This document shows positions 16,478 to 25,076 of a stretch of 64,000 nucleotides of DNA, piece after piece; the stretch's first letter is position 1; every line of letters starts with the position of its first letter. This DNA comes from Zoogloeaceae bacterium G21618-S1. Lineage in GTDB: Bacteria > Pseudomonadota > Gammaproteobacteria > Burkholderiales > Rhodocyclaceae. The translations under genes were made by a program, and so were the position numbers. The stretch spans positions 186,001 to 250,000 of the forward strand of contig JAPWHF010000002.1 in assembly GCA_027214125.1 (NCBI GenBank). The letters are read 5' to 3'. The notes under the pieces are model-generated. The model was not told the DNA's origin, made no database searches, and saw only the letters and a program-made list of their open reading frames with translations.

Positions 16478-18337
16478 TCACTGCGTCTTGATGCCTGGCT
16501 TTTCGGTCTTGGCGTCTGCCTTGTCCGCCTTGGCCGGTCGCTTGTATTCGTCGGGGTCGGCATCCACCAGCGCCAGCACCACCCAACCGGCCTTCGGTTG
16601 CACCTCGGCCTCGGTCGCGAAAACTTCCACGCGGCCCTTCGGGTCGATCGCAAACAACGGCACCGCTCGCTCACCATAATTAGTGCTGAACTGCTCAAAG
16701 CTGAACGCTTCGCTGATGTTGGTCTGGCGTATTTCCGCCCCGCGCGCCAGACGGCGCGACAGCTCAACAAAATTGGTGCCTTCGCCAAACGCCTCCAGGC
16801 CGGCCAGCGACACGGCTTTACGCCCCTTCTCACGCGCACCGACCCGTAGCGCAAATACCCGCTTCGGCCCGAAATCGCCCTTGAATCGGGTACAAGCCAG
16901 TTCATTCAGATGTTCATCGGCCGTCATCGCCAGCACCCGACCCAGACCGGCCGTGTTGAGATACACCTCGGCATGCTCGGAGAGCGGATTGCCATAGTAG
17001 GTTTGCAAGCCGGCCATACGTGCCCGGCTCACGTTGTCCCACAACATGTCGGTCAGCCGCACCGACACATCGTTCTGACTCAAGGCCTGGGCAATGGCGC
17101 GCGCCAGGGGGTTTGCACCCACGATCAGGAAGCCGCCCGAGCCGGGCTCTGCCACTTTCAGCAACCGCGCCAGCGGGCCGGCGGTCAGACTTTGCAACAC
17201 CACCGTGCCGATGATGATCACGAAGGTCAGCGGCACCAGCAACACGGCCTCGGCATAGCCTTTTTGTTCAAGCTGAAGCGAAAACAGCGCGATCACTGCG
17301 GCAGCAACAATGCCGCGTGGCGCGATCCAGGCCAGCAAGCCCCGCTCGCGCCAGCTCAGAGTCGAACCACGAGTGGACACCAGCACGTTAATCGGCCGGG
17401 CCACGAACTGCACCACCAGAAATATCTGCACCGCTGCCCAGCCCAGCCCCAGCAGCAGATTCAGATCCAGCCGCGCGGCGAGCAGAATGAACAAGGCGGT
17501 GATGAGCAACAGGCTCAGGCTCTCCTTGAAGGAGAGAATCTCTTCCACCGGCACGCCCTTGCGGTTCGCGAGGTATATCCCCATCACCGTCACCGCCAGC
17601 AGACCCGATTCATGCGACAGCGCATTCGACAGCGCAAACGCCCCCATCACCGCGGCCAGCGTGGCCACGTTGAACATGTAGTGCGGCAACCAGTCCCGCC
17701 GCAAGGCCTCACCGACCAGATAGCCCACCCCGATGCCGGTCAGCATGCCAACCGAAATCAGCTTCAGGAACACGATCAACGTGGCCCCAACCGCACCACC
17801 GGCGGTGCCCGAAGACACCAGAAACTCATACACCAGCACGGCCAGCAGCGCACCGATCGGATCGATCACGATGCCTTCCCAGCGCAACACGTTGGCAATG
17901 TGCATGGTCGGACGCACCGTGCGCAGCATGGGGACGATCACGGTCGGACCGGTCACCACCATCACCGCACCAAACAAGGTTGCCAGACCCCACGAAATGC
18001 CGGTAATCCATTGCGTGGCCAGTGTCACGATCACCCAGGTCACCAGCGCACCGGTCGTCACAAAGCGCCGCACCACCGTCTCGATACCGCGAATTTCAGA
18101 GAACTTGAGCGTCAGACTGCCTTCGAACAGGATCACCGACACCGCCAGCGACACAAAGGGAAACAACAGGTCGCCCAGCAAGGCGTCCGGGTCAAGCCAT
18201 CCGCCGATCGGCCCGGCGACGATGCCAGCCACCAGCAAAAACAAGATCGCCGGCAGACGCATCCGCCAGGCCAGCCATTGGCAGGCGCCGCCGACAACTC
18301 CGATGGCAGCAATCGTCGCAATGGTTGTATCAGTCAC
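16478..18337 (-). CDS. CPA1-type cation/proton antiporter with C-terminal TrkA-N-like domain
   Basis: Inner-membrane sodium or potassium/proton exchanger, 619 residues. About 12 TM helices fill residues 1-400, with the conserved VVTGPTVIVPML and LRWEGIVIDPIGALLAVLVYEF segments of the family. The remaining 220 residues form a Rossmann-like nucleotide-binding domain (GGFLIVGANPLARAIAQAL) of the kind that gates KefC/TrkA systems. The start is a GTG at 18337 with GGAG 5 bases upstream. The C-terminal tail is Lys/Asp-rich. Ion specificity cannot be read. Confidence 0.9.
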   Translation of the reverse strand: MTDTTIATIAAIGVVGGACQWLAWRMRLPAILFLLVAGIVAGPIGGWLDPDALLGDLLFPFVSLAVSVILFEGSLTLKFSEIRGIETVVRRFVTTGALVTWVIVTLATQWITGISWGLATLFGAVMVVTGPTVIVPMLRTVRPTMHIANVLRWEGIVIDPIGALLAVLVYEFLVSSGTAGGAVGATLIVFLKLISVGMLTGIGVGYLVGEALRRDWLPHYMFNVATLAAVMGAFALSNALSHESGLLAVTVMGIYLANRKGVPVEEILSFKESLSLLLITALFILLAARLDLNLLLGLGWAAVQIFLVVQFVARPINVLVSTRGSTLSWRERGLLAWIAPRGIVAAAVIALFSLQLEQKGYAEAVLLVPLTFVIIIGTVVLQSLTAGPLARLLKVAEPGSGGFLIVGANPLARAIAQALSQNDVSVRLTDMLWDNVSRARMAGLQTYYGNPLSEHAEVYLNTAGLGRVLAMTADEHLNELACTRFKGDFGPKRVFALRVGAREKGRKAVSLAGLEAFGEGTNFVELSRRLARGAEIRQTNISEAFSFEQFSTNYGERAVPLFAIDPKGRVEVFATEAEVQPKAGWVVLALVDADPDEYKRPAKADKADAKTEKPGIKTQ

Positions 18338-18461
18338 ACAGACTCCGTCGAAACAAGGGGTTCAGGCAGCCTGGGCACGAAATCTCGGTTTCATTTACCC
18401 GCCCACACTCACGCGTGAAGGCACTGCAATCAATCGGCGCAAAGCATAACCGGTTCGCTGA

Positions 18462-19049
18462 TTAGCGTCTGCCGCGGGAAGATGACGATGCGCTGATCAA
18501 GTCTTTGGGCACCGCCACATCGCACCAGACACCCGGCGCCAGATCGGCCAGCGACCACTCGCCAATAGCGGTACGGATCAAGCGCAGCGTCGGAAATCCG
18601 ACTTTGGCGGTCATCCGCCGGACCTGGCGGTTCTTGCCTTCGCGCAGCACCAGTTCTACCCAGCTCGTCGGTATCGCCTTGCGCTCACGAATCGGTGGTG
18701 TACGCGGCCACAGCCAAGCCGGTTCATCGACGATCCGTGCCTGCGCCGGAGCGGTACGAAAATCGCCCAGATCCACGCCTTTTCGCAAGGCGGCCAGCGC
18801 CGCCTCATCAGGAATGCCTTCGACTTGGGCAAGATAGGTTTTCGGCGCTTTATGCCGTGGATTGGCAATCCGGTGCTGAATACCGCCATCGTCGGTCAGC
18901 ACCAGCAAACCTTCGCTGTCGGCATCGAGCCGTCCGGCCGGATAGACACCCGGCACATCGATGAAGTCCTTCAGCGTCATCCGCACCCCTTCGGGCGAGA
19001 ACTGACACAACACATTGAAGGGCTTGTTGAACAGCAGGATGCGCGACAC
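18462..19049 (-). CDS. rluE: 23S rRNA pseudouridine synthase, RluE-like
   Basis: Converts a uridine in 23S rRNA to pseudouridine. About 195 residues, RsuA/RluB/RluE family without the N-terminal S4 domain, as is usual for RluE. The catalytic Asp is in [17 protein letters not shown], and the C-terminal basic motif [12 protein letters not shown] is conserved. I choose the GTG at 19049, which has AAGGA 4-5 bases before it; a TTG at 19064 is in frame. The C-terminal SSSSRGRR tail is basic and probably disordered. Target position (U2457 in E. coli RluE) is by family analogy. Confidence 0.9.
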   Translation of the reverse strand: MSRILLFNKPFNVLCQFSPEGVRMTLKDFIDVPGVYPAGRLDADSEGLLVLTDDGGIQHRIANPRHKAPKTYLAQVEGIPDEAALAALRKGVDLGDFRTAPAQARIVDEPAWLWPRTPPIRERKAIPTSWVELVLREGKNRQVRRMTAKVGFPTLRLIRTAIGEWSLADLAPGVWCDVAVPKDLISASSSSRGRR

Positions 19050-19113
19050 GCTGTCCTTGCTCAAACGCAGCGTCCGGACAGCTTACCGGCACACATCATC
19101 ACACGCCGCACGG

Positions 19114-20286
19114 TCAAGCTGCGTAGCACCGCAGCCGATGAGAGAACTCTTGCAACTGCAAGATACCGCTTTGCTCGGCGCGTTCGACCCAATCGCGCAA
19201 CTGAATCAACAACTGATCCGACGAGGCCGACGAGCGTGCCCACAGACTCGCCAGTTCCGCCCGCATCCGCTCCAGCAAAGCCAGGCGCTCACTGTGCGTC
19301 AGGGCGGCAACACGCTGTGCCTCTTGATCAGCCCGCAAAGTGTCTGATTCTTTTTGCAGCAAACGAACCAGCTCGCCCGTGCGCAACTGGAAAGTGCCCG
19401 CATGCTTCTGGCGTAGCGCCTCGATCTCGTCCTGGTAGGTCTGACGCAGCGTCTGCAGGTAACGGGTCATCACGTCGTATCGATGTGTGATGATGACGCG
19501 CAGCATCTCACCATCGGGCACGTCACGTGCCTCACCAAACTTCGGCAGCGGAATCACTTTCTTCGGATTGGCGAGCCCGACGAGCTGAAGCAGGCGGATA
19601 TACATCCAGCCAATATCGAACTCGTACCAGCGCGCCGACAGTTTGGCCGACGTGGCAAAGGAGTGATGGTTGTTATGCAGTTCTTCGCCGCCGATCAGGA
19701 TGCCCCATGGCACGAGATTACGCGACGCATCGGCACAATCGAAATTGCGATAGCCCCAGAAATGACCAATGCCGTTGATGACACCCGCCGCGAAGAACGG
19801 AATCCACATCATCTGCACCGCCCAGATGGTCAGACCCATGGCGCCAAACAGCACCAGATTGATCACCAGCATCAGACTGATGCCGACCGTGTTGCGCATA
19901 TAGATGTTGCGTTCCAACCAGTCGTCAGGCGTGCCGTGGCCGTAACGATCAAGCGTTTCCTGGTTCTTCGCCTCGATCTGGTAGAGCTCGGCGCCCTCCC
20001 ACAGCACTTTTTTCAGGCCACGCGTCTGCGGGCTGTGCGGATCATCCATGGTCTCGCACTTGGCGTGGTGCTTCCGGTGGATAGCCGCCCACTCCTTGGT
20101 CACCATGCCGGTGGTCAGCCAAAGCCAGAAGCGGAAAAAGTGGCTCGGAATCGCATGCAGTTCAAGCGCGCGATGCGCCTGGTGGCGATGCAGGAAGATG
20201 GTGACCGAGGCAATCGTCACATGGGTCAGGCCGAGCGCGACCACCACATAGCCCCACCAGGGCAGATCAATCAAACCGGAAATCAT
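19114..20286 (-). CDS. Membrane fatty-acid (acyl-lipid or acyl-CoA) delta-9-type desaturase
   Basis: Di-iron desaturase that introduces a double bond in acyl chains, 390 residues. The three histidine boxes are present: HRHQAH, HRKHH and HNNHH, with paired TM segments around them (about 5-60 and 135-180). The last 120 residues, after GLANPKKVIPLP, are strongly helical and probably coiled coil (RQTYQDEIEALRQKH, LLERMRAELASLWARSS); desaturases of this length in related bacteria carry a comparable tail. The start is set at the ATG at 20286. Likely adjusts membrane fluidity. It lies alone on its transcript. Confidence 0.92.
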   Translation of the reverse strand: MISGLIDLPWWGYVVVALGLTHVTIASVTIFLHRHQAHRALELHAIPSHFFRFWLWLTTGMVTKEWAAIHRKHHAKCETMDDPHSPQTRGLKKVLWEGAELYQIEAKNQETLDRYGHGTPDDWLERNIYMRNTVGISLMLVINLVLFGAMGLTIWAVQMMWIPFFAAGVINGIGHFWGYRNFDCADASRNLVPWGILIGGEELHNNHHSFATSAKLSARWYEFDIGWMYIRLLQLVGLANPKKVIPLPKFGEARDVPDGEMLRVIITHRYDVMTRYLQTLRQTYQDEIEALRQKHAGTFQLRTGELVRLLQKESDTLRADQEAQRVAALTHSERLALLERMRAELASLWARSSASSDQLLIQLRDWVERAEQSGILQLQEFSHRLRCYAA

Positions 20287-20391
20287 GCGAGCGCGCGTCC
20301 TTTCATCAGGCGGTAACTTGCCGATTATACGTGAAGCCCGACACCGCCCGTGCAAGCGGCCCAAAAGGAACCCGAGCCAGCCGCAAGCGGC

Positions 20392-20958
20392 TCAATCGAC
20401 AAACTTCACCGGCAGGCGCGTGATCGGCGTGGCCGCTTGCCAGTGGCGCTGCCAGTTCTTGCGGTAGGCGCTCGCCACGTCGGCATGACCATGAAGCACC
20501 ACCACGTTTTCGGCGTTTTTCCGCCCGGCAGACCACGTGTAGTTGTAAGACCCCGTGATCACCACCGGGTTCGGCCCGTCCGCATCGATCAAAATGACTT
20601 TGTTGTGCGCAGCACTGTAGGCCGTCTCCAGCGCAACCGGCACGCCGGCGGCCAGCAACTGCGGCAAGGCGTTCTTGCCACGCTGGTTCATACGCGCATC
20701 GGCCAGCACACGAACATCGACACCACGGGCGCGCGCTGCCACCAAGGCTGCCGCCAGCGTCTTGCGCGTAAAGAGATAGCTTTGCACCTGCACGCTACGC
20801 CGGGCCTGAGCGATCAGCGCGATCAATCGCGCCTCGACCGGGTCCTCGGGCGAAAACAGCACTTCGACCCGCCCTTCAGCCGCCACTGGCCCCAGCGCCG
20901 CGGGCGCGGTCAGCGGCCACAACACGGCCGCCAGCGCCAGCAAAACGCTCAGACGCAT
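20392..20958 (-). CDS. Phospholipase D family protein, Nuc-like, secreted
   Basis: 188 residues with a cleavable signal peptide (MRLSVLLALAAVLWPLTAPA) and one HKD motif, HNKVILIDADGPNPVVITGS, so it would act as a dimer like the small endonuclease Nuc. Export to the periplasm suggests degradation of nucleic acid or a phosphodiester there, but substrate is open. It overlaps the 3' end of the rsmB-like gene by 10 bases and is the last gene of the run that begins at dedA. Confidence 0.9.
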   Translation of the reverse strand: MRLSVLLALAAVLWPLTAPAALGPVAAEGRVEVLFSPEDPVEARLIALIAQARRSVQVQSYLFTRKTLAAALVAARARGVDVRVLADARMNQRGKNALPQLLAAGVPVALETAYSAAHNKVILIDADGPNPVVITGSYNYTWSAGRKNAENVVVLHGHADVASAYRKNWQRHWQAATPITRLPVKFVD

Positions 20959-22151
20959 CGCACCAGACGCGCCGCGAAGAAACCGTCGGTATCGTGGTGG
21001 AAAGGGTCGAGCAAAAGCGTGGATCGACCATCGTCCGGCAATTCGACGCCCTGCCTGGCCAGCGCCGGCACTGCCGGTTCGATCGAAAAATCAGCGTGCT
21101 CGGCCAGAAAGGCGTCGACCACACCCATGTTTTCCTCCGCCATCATGCTGCAGGTGGCATACACCAGCACGCCCCCCGGCTTCACCAGCCGGGCCGCCGC
21201 AGCAAGAATCGAGCCCTGCAGCACGGCCTTTTCGGCCAACTGCTCTGGCCCCTGCCGCCATTTCAGATCGGGATTTCGCCGCAGCGTGCCCAGGCCCGAA
21301 CACGGCGCGTCGACCAGCACACGGTCCACCTTGCCGGCCAGCCGGCTCAGTCGCACATCGTTCTCGTCACGAATCGCCATCGGTTGCACATTGCCCAGCG
21401 CCGCCCTTTTCGCCCGCTGCGCCAGCTCTGACAGGCGCCCGGCCGACACGTCGAAGGCGTGCACCCGGCCTGTGTTGCGCATCTGGGCACCGATCTGCAG
21501 ACTCTTGCCGCCGGCGCCGGCGCAAAAATCCACCACTTGTTCACCCCGTCGCGCACCCAGCAACTGGCCGAGCAACTGGCTGCCTTCGTCCTGTACCTCG
21601 ATACTGCCATCGACCATCAGCGGGTGACGCTGCAAGGCCGGCTTGCCGATCACACGCAAGGCGTGCGGCGCCCAGCGCCCGGCCACGGTCTCGATGCCGG
21701 CAGCAGCCAACGCCGCCTGCACCGCGTCACGCTTGGCTTTGACGATATTCACCCGCAAATCGAGCGGCGCGGGCTGATTGAAGGCCTCGGCCACCGCCGA
21801 CGCGACTTCGCCCGCCGGCCACGGCCAGCGCGCCATCAGCCAGTCGGGCAGATCGGCGCGTTCGGCGGGGCTCAAGATTGACGCATCGAGATTCGCCCAG
21901 CCACCGCTCGTCCACGCCTCGACCATGATTTCGGCGCTCGCCCCCTCCCCCGCGGCGCGGCGCACCCGACGTAAATGCCGCAAACAGCCAAACACCGCGT
22001 CTGCCACACGGGCGCGATCACGACTGCCCAGCGCCGTGTTCTTCCGGAAATACTGTTGCACCGTCGCATCGGCCGGATGCGCAAACTGCAGCAACTGATC
22101 GAGCAAACGGGCGGTGTGTTGATGCAACACAGCGGGCAATGGCGCGCTCAT
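20949..22151 (-). CDS. rsmB: 16S rRNA (cytosine-C5) methyltransferase, RsmB family
   Basis: SAM-dependent RNA m5C methyltransferase of 400 residues. N-terminal NusB-like helical region, then the Rossmann fold with VDFCAGAGGKSLQIGAQM (SAM site), the two catalytic cysteines in VDAPCSGLGTLRRNPD and YATCSMMAEEN, and a C-terminal FHHDTDGFFAARLVR. It overlaps the DUF3108 gene at ATGA (22148-22151) and the PLD gene at the other end, so expression is coupled. RsmB is the best family match; a paralogous RsmF-type enzyme cannot be excluded. Confidence 0.9.
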   Translation of the reverse strand: MSAPLPAVLHQHTARLLDQLLQFAHPADATVQQYFRKNTALGSRDRARVADAVFGCLRHLRRVRRAAGEGASAEIMVEAWTSGGWANLDASILSPAERADLPDWLMARWPWPAGEVASAVAEAFNQPAPLDLRVNIVKAKRDAVQAALAAAGIETVAGRWAPHALRVIGKPALQRHPLMVDGSIEVQDEGSQLLGQLLGARRGEQVVDFCAGAGGKSLQIGAQMRNTGRVHAFDVSAGRLSELAQRAKRAALGNVQPMAIRDENDVRLSRLAGKVDRVLVDAPCSGLGTLRRNPDLKWRQGPEQLAEKAVLQGSILAAAARLVKPGGVLVYATCSMMAEENMGVVDAFLAEHADFSIEPAVPALARQGVELPDDGRSTLLLDPFHHDTDGFFAARLVRCV

Positions 22152-22921
22152 GAGGGATTCCCTTGTGCGGGTTCGCCGAGCACCAGGTGCTCGGCTTGCT
22201 GATCAAGAATCTCGCCCTTGCGGTTCTCGATCCGGATACGTACCGGCAACCAGTGCTGGCCGGCCGCCAGCCAGATGTCGATCTTGACCTTGCCGTCGTC
22301 CGAGTGCACCGAAAAATGCCGGGTCGGCATCTGACCGAGCGGCAATCGCACCGTGGCGTCACCCAGATCACGTACCCTGGCCACCGCGGCGGATTTGTTG
22401 CTCACCACGGTCAGCGCCGCTGGCGCCTTCGGTGCACCCGGCTGAGACAATTGATGGGCGATGCTGAGAATATCCTGATCGCCCGCCACGATCGGTGCCT
22501 CGCGTTTGCTGTCACCCCGATTGATGCGCACCTGCGCACCCGCCCAGTCAAAAATGGCCTCCTGATGCGGCTTGCCACGCTGGTCGACGCTGAATCGCTC
22601 GGGGCGCAAGCCCTTCGGCGTCACCGCGCCTTCACTACGCTGCTGGTAACGGAAGTCTTTGAGCAGCGCCGCCAGGCCGGTGGTTTCGACCAGCGACTCC
22701 ATCCAGTAGCGTCCATCGTCATGCCACCAGGTATGCGTCGCACGGCCGATCTGGATGCCACTGTCGCCATGATAAATACGGTAGATGATGCGCCCCTGCG
22801 TCGGCCACGGCGCGGCGGATTCAGCCGCCGCCGACATCGCCGGATTGGCCTGAACCACACCGGTCAGCAATGACAGCACAAGACCACACCCTGCCAGCCA
22901 GCGCGCGCCGCGGCGCATCAC
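22148..22921 (-). CDS. DUF3108 domain protein, exported
   Basis: 257 residues with a signal peptide (AGCGLVLSLLTGVVQANPA) and the DUF3108 fold: GRIIYRIYHGDSGIQIGRATHTW near residue 42, repeated beta strands, and VRIRIENRKGEILDQQAEHLVLG at the C-terminus. The family is periplasmic and of unproven function, commonly found beside purN in betaproteobacteria. The start is a GTG at 22921 or the adjacent ATG at 22918; either overlaps the stop of purN. Coupled to rsmB through a 4-base overlap. Confidence 0.85.
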   Translation of the reverse strand: MMRRGARWLAGCGLVLSLLTGVVQANPAMSAAAESAAPWPTQGRIIYRIYHGDSGIQIGRATHTWWHDDGRYWMESLVETTGLAALLKDFRYQQRSEGAVTPKGLRPERFSVDQRGKPHQEAIFDWAGAQVRINRGDSKREAPIVAGDQDILSIAHQLSQPGAPKAPAALTVVSNKSAAVARVRDLGDATVRLPLGQMPTRHFSVHSDDGKVKIDIWLAAGQHWLPVRIRIENRKGEILDQQAEHLVLGEPAQGNPS

Positions 22922-23559
22922 ACGCTCTCCGGGGGCGGGCTGATCATCACGCCGGGCTCACCCGCGCCGGACACGCGGGCGATGTTGCCATCGATGCACA
23001 CCCGATCCTCCACAATCCAGCGCACTGCCTGCGGAAAGATGCGGTGCTCCTGCGCCAGCACCCGGGCGGTCAGGCTTTCCTCGGTATCGCCGGTCATCAC
23101 CGGCACCACGGCCTGGATGATGATCGGCCCGCAATCGAGCTCGGCGGTCACAAAATGCACCGTCGTTCCATGCACCCGAACCCCCGCCTCCAACGCGCGC
23201 TTGTGCGTATGCAGGCCGGTAAATGAGGGCAGCAACGAGGGGTGGATGTTGATCAGGCGTCCTTCATAGTGGCGGACAAAATCGGCCGTCAGCACCCGCA
23301 TGAAGCCCGCCAGCACCACCAGATCGGGCGCATGACTGTCGATCGCCTCGGCCAACGCGGCGTCAAACGCGGCGCGATCAGCATAGGCGGTGTGATCGAC
23401 CACCGCAGTCGCAATCCCTTGCGCGGCGGCAAAGGCCAGCCCGCCTGCGTTCGGCCGGTTGCTGATGACCGCGGCAATGCGCGCACCGGGAATGGCCGCG
23501 CGCACAATCGCTTCCATGTTGCTGCCACGACCAGAAATAAGGATGACGATGGATTTCAT
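22918..23559 (-). CDS. purN: Phosphoribosylglycinamide formyltransferase (purine synthesis)
   Basis: Transfers formyl from 10-formyl-THF to GAR in step 3 of purine synthesis. 213 residues from the ATG at 23559. Landmarks: KSIVILISGRGSNMEAI (GAR-binding loop), ISNRPNAGG, the IHPSLLPSFTG motif with catalytic Asn/His, and the AELDCGPII segment with catalytic Asp. It overlaps the DUF3108 gene by 4 bases. purM, its pathway partner, lies 15 kb away (38694-39737), so the two are not in one operon here. Confidence 0.95.
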   Translation of the reverse strand: MKSIVILISGRGSNMEAIVRAAIPGARIAAVISNRPNAGGLAFAAAQGIATAVVDHTAYADRAAFDAALAEAIDSHAPDLVVLAGFMRVLTADFVRHYEGRLINIHPSLLPSFTGLHTHKRALEAGVRVHGTTVHFVTAELDCGPIIIQAVVPVMTGDTEESLTARVLAQEHRIFPQAVRWIVEDRVCIDGNIARVSGAGEPGVMISPPPESV

Positions 23560-23615
23560 GGGACTCGCTCTGGCCGGCGATGCTGCACGGGGCAACATCT
23601 CTTCGCCAGCGAACT

Positions 23616-24314
23616 CTACAAAGGAAGAAAAACGGCGGTGGCTGCGTTCTGGATGACACGGGTCAGGGTGCGCCCATCGCGCTCGGCGTGCACATCGGCC
23701 AGCGCGTCGAGCAACCCGATCTGGCGGCCAAACTCACGTTCGAAACTCAAATTGGCCACCGGTTCCATCTCATTGCTCAAGAGCAGCACATGCCCGCGCT
23801 CATCGCGCGCCTGCCCCAGCTTCCAGGCGGCGACCTCAATATTTCGGGCCGCATTGTACACCCGCTGAGGGTCCACCTTGTCGAACATATAGAACTCGCC
23901 GCGCTCACCCAACGCCTTCTGCACCATGCTCACCATGCCGGTCACAAAGGCCTGGACGCGGTCACCCGGATAGTCCGGCGTCAGCGCAATCTGGATCGCC
24001 TCGGCGCCGTGGCGATAGTTGAGCGACTCCAGCCGCCAGCGATGATCGCGGTCAAACAGATCCGCCACGGCCGCTTCGGCACTGGCCAAGCCCCGCTTGC
24101 GCCATTCGGCCGGGTTACGACGGTAGAGCTTGAGCGTCAGCCGGCGCAGCGACTGAAACAGATGGTAATGATGAATTTCGGTGACCTTGTCGATATCCGA
24201 CTTGGCCAGCCCCGACAGCGTAAATCCGCGATCCATCCGCGGAGAGGGCCCGGACCCCGGTGCCGCGCAACCCGCCAGGACGGCGCACACCAAGATCAGG
24301 ACCGCAGGGCGCAT
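23616..24314 (-). CDS. Lipoprotein of unknown function
   Basis: About 232 residues from the ATG at 24314. A lipobox (VCAVLAGCAAPG, Cys at about 15) follows a short hydrophobic signal, so the mature protein should be lipid-anchored. No motif tied to function: a mixed alpha/beta domain with RLTLKLYRRNPAEWR, LNYRHGAEAIQIALTPDY, a MVSMVQKALGERGEFYMFDKVD segment and VAAWKLGQARDERGHVLLLSNEM. I do not recognise the family with certainty. It starts 4 bases after the dedA stop, so it is cotranscribed with dedA, and purN follows 56 bases downstream. Confidence 0.82.
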   Translation of the reverse strand: MRPAVLILVCAVLAGCAAPGSGPSPRMDRGFTLSGLAKSDIDKVTEIHHYHLFQSLRRLTLKLYRRNPAEWRKRGLASAEAAVADLFDRDHRWRLESLNYRHGAEAIQIALTPDYPGDRVQAFVTGMVSMVQKALGERGEFYMFDKVDPQRVYNAARNIEVAAWKLGQARDERGHVLLLSNEMEPVANLSFEREFGRQIGLLDALADVHAERDGRTLTRVIQNAATAVFLPL

Positions 24315-24318
24315 TGCG

Positions 24319-24969
24319 TCAGCCCGCCTCGTTTGCGGTGCGACGATGGCGCAGCCAGCCAATGGCAATCGGCACCAGCGAGATCGCGATGATCCCGAGA
24401 ATCACGAAGCTCAGATTGTTCTTGATAAAAGGGATATTGCCGAACCAGTAACCGGCCAGCGACAAGGAACCGATCCAGATCGCGCCACCGGCAATGTCCA
24501 GCGGCAAGAAGCGCGAGTAAGTCATTTTGGCCACGCCAGCGACGAAGGGCGTGAAGGTGCGGAAGATCGGCAAAAAGCGCGCGATGATGATGGTCTTGCC
24601 GCCATGCGTCTCAAAGTACGCGTGGGTCTTGTCGAAGGCCGCGCGGTTGAAAATCCGCGACTGCTCCCAGCGAAACACCCGCGCCCCGATCGAGCGGCCG
24701 ATCCAGTAATTGGTGTTATCGCCCAGCACGGCCGCGGCAAACAGGGTGGTGATCAGGATCGTGATGTCCATGCCGCCGGTCGCCGCCAGCGCGCCGGCCA
24801 CGAAGAGCAGCGAGTCGCCCGGCAGGAAGGGCGTCACCACCAGCCCGGTCTCGCAGAAGATGATCAGGAACAGGATCGCGTAGATCCAGTTGCCATAGTC
24901 GGCCAGCACCACGGCGAGGTACTTGTCGAGGTGCAGGACGATATCGATGAATTGGGCAATCAGTTCCAT
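24319..24969 (-). CDS. DedA family inner-membrane protein
   Basis: 216 residues from the ATG at 24969. Typical DedA/VTT topology: an N-terminal re-entrant segment (YAILFLIIFCETGLVVTPFLPGDSLLF), the FAAAVLGDNTNYWIGRSIGARVF glycine-rich stretch, a GGKTIIIARFLPIFRTFTPFVAG motif with the conserved Arg residues, and three further TM helices. DedA proteins support membrane homeostasis and undecaprenyl-phosphate or lipid recycling. First gene of the run through the PLD gene, divergent from mutL. Confidence 0.93.
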   Translation of the reverse strand: MELIAQFIDIVLHLDKYLAVVLADYGNWIYAILFLIIFCETGLVVTPFLPGDSLLFVAGALAATGGMDITILITTLFAAAVLGDNTNYWIGRSIGARVFRWEQSRIFNRAAFDKTHAYFETHGGKTIIIARFLPIFRTFTPFVAGVAKMTYSRFLPLDIAGGAIWIGSLSLAGYWFGNIPFIKNNLSFVILGIIAISLVPIAIGWLRHRRTANEAG

Positions 24970-25076
24970 GACGCAGCGCAATAGAGAAGGCAGCGCGTAT
25001 CATACCGAAGCCGCCGCTTGCGGGTACGACTCCTGCAACCGGCACCGTTGCCTCTGACACGATTCACTGCCTGCCC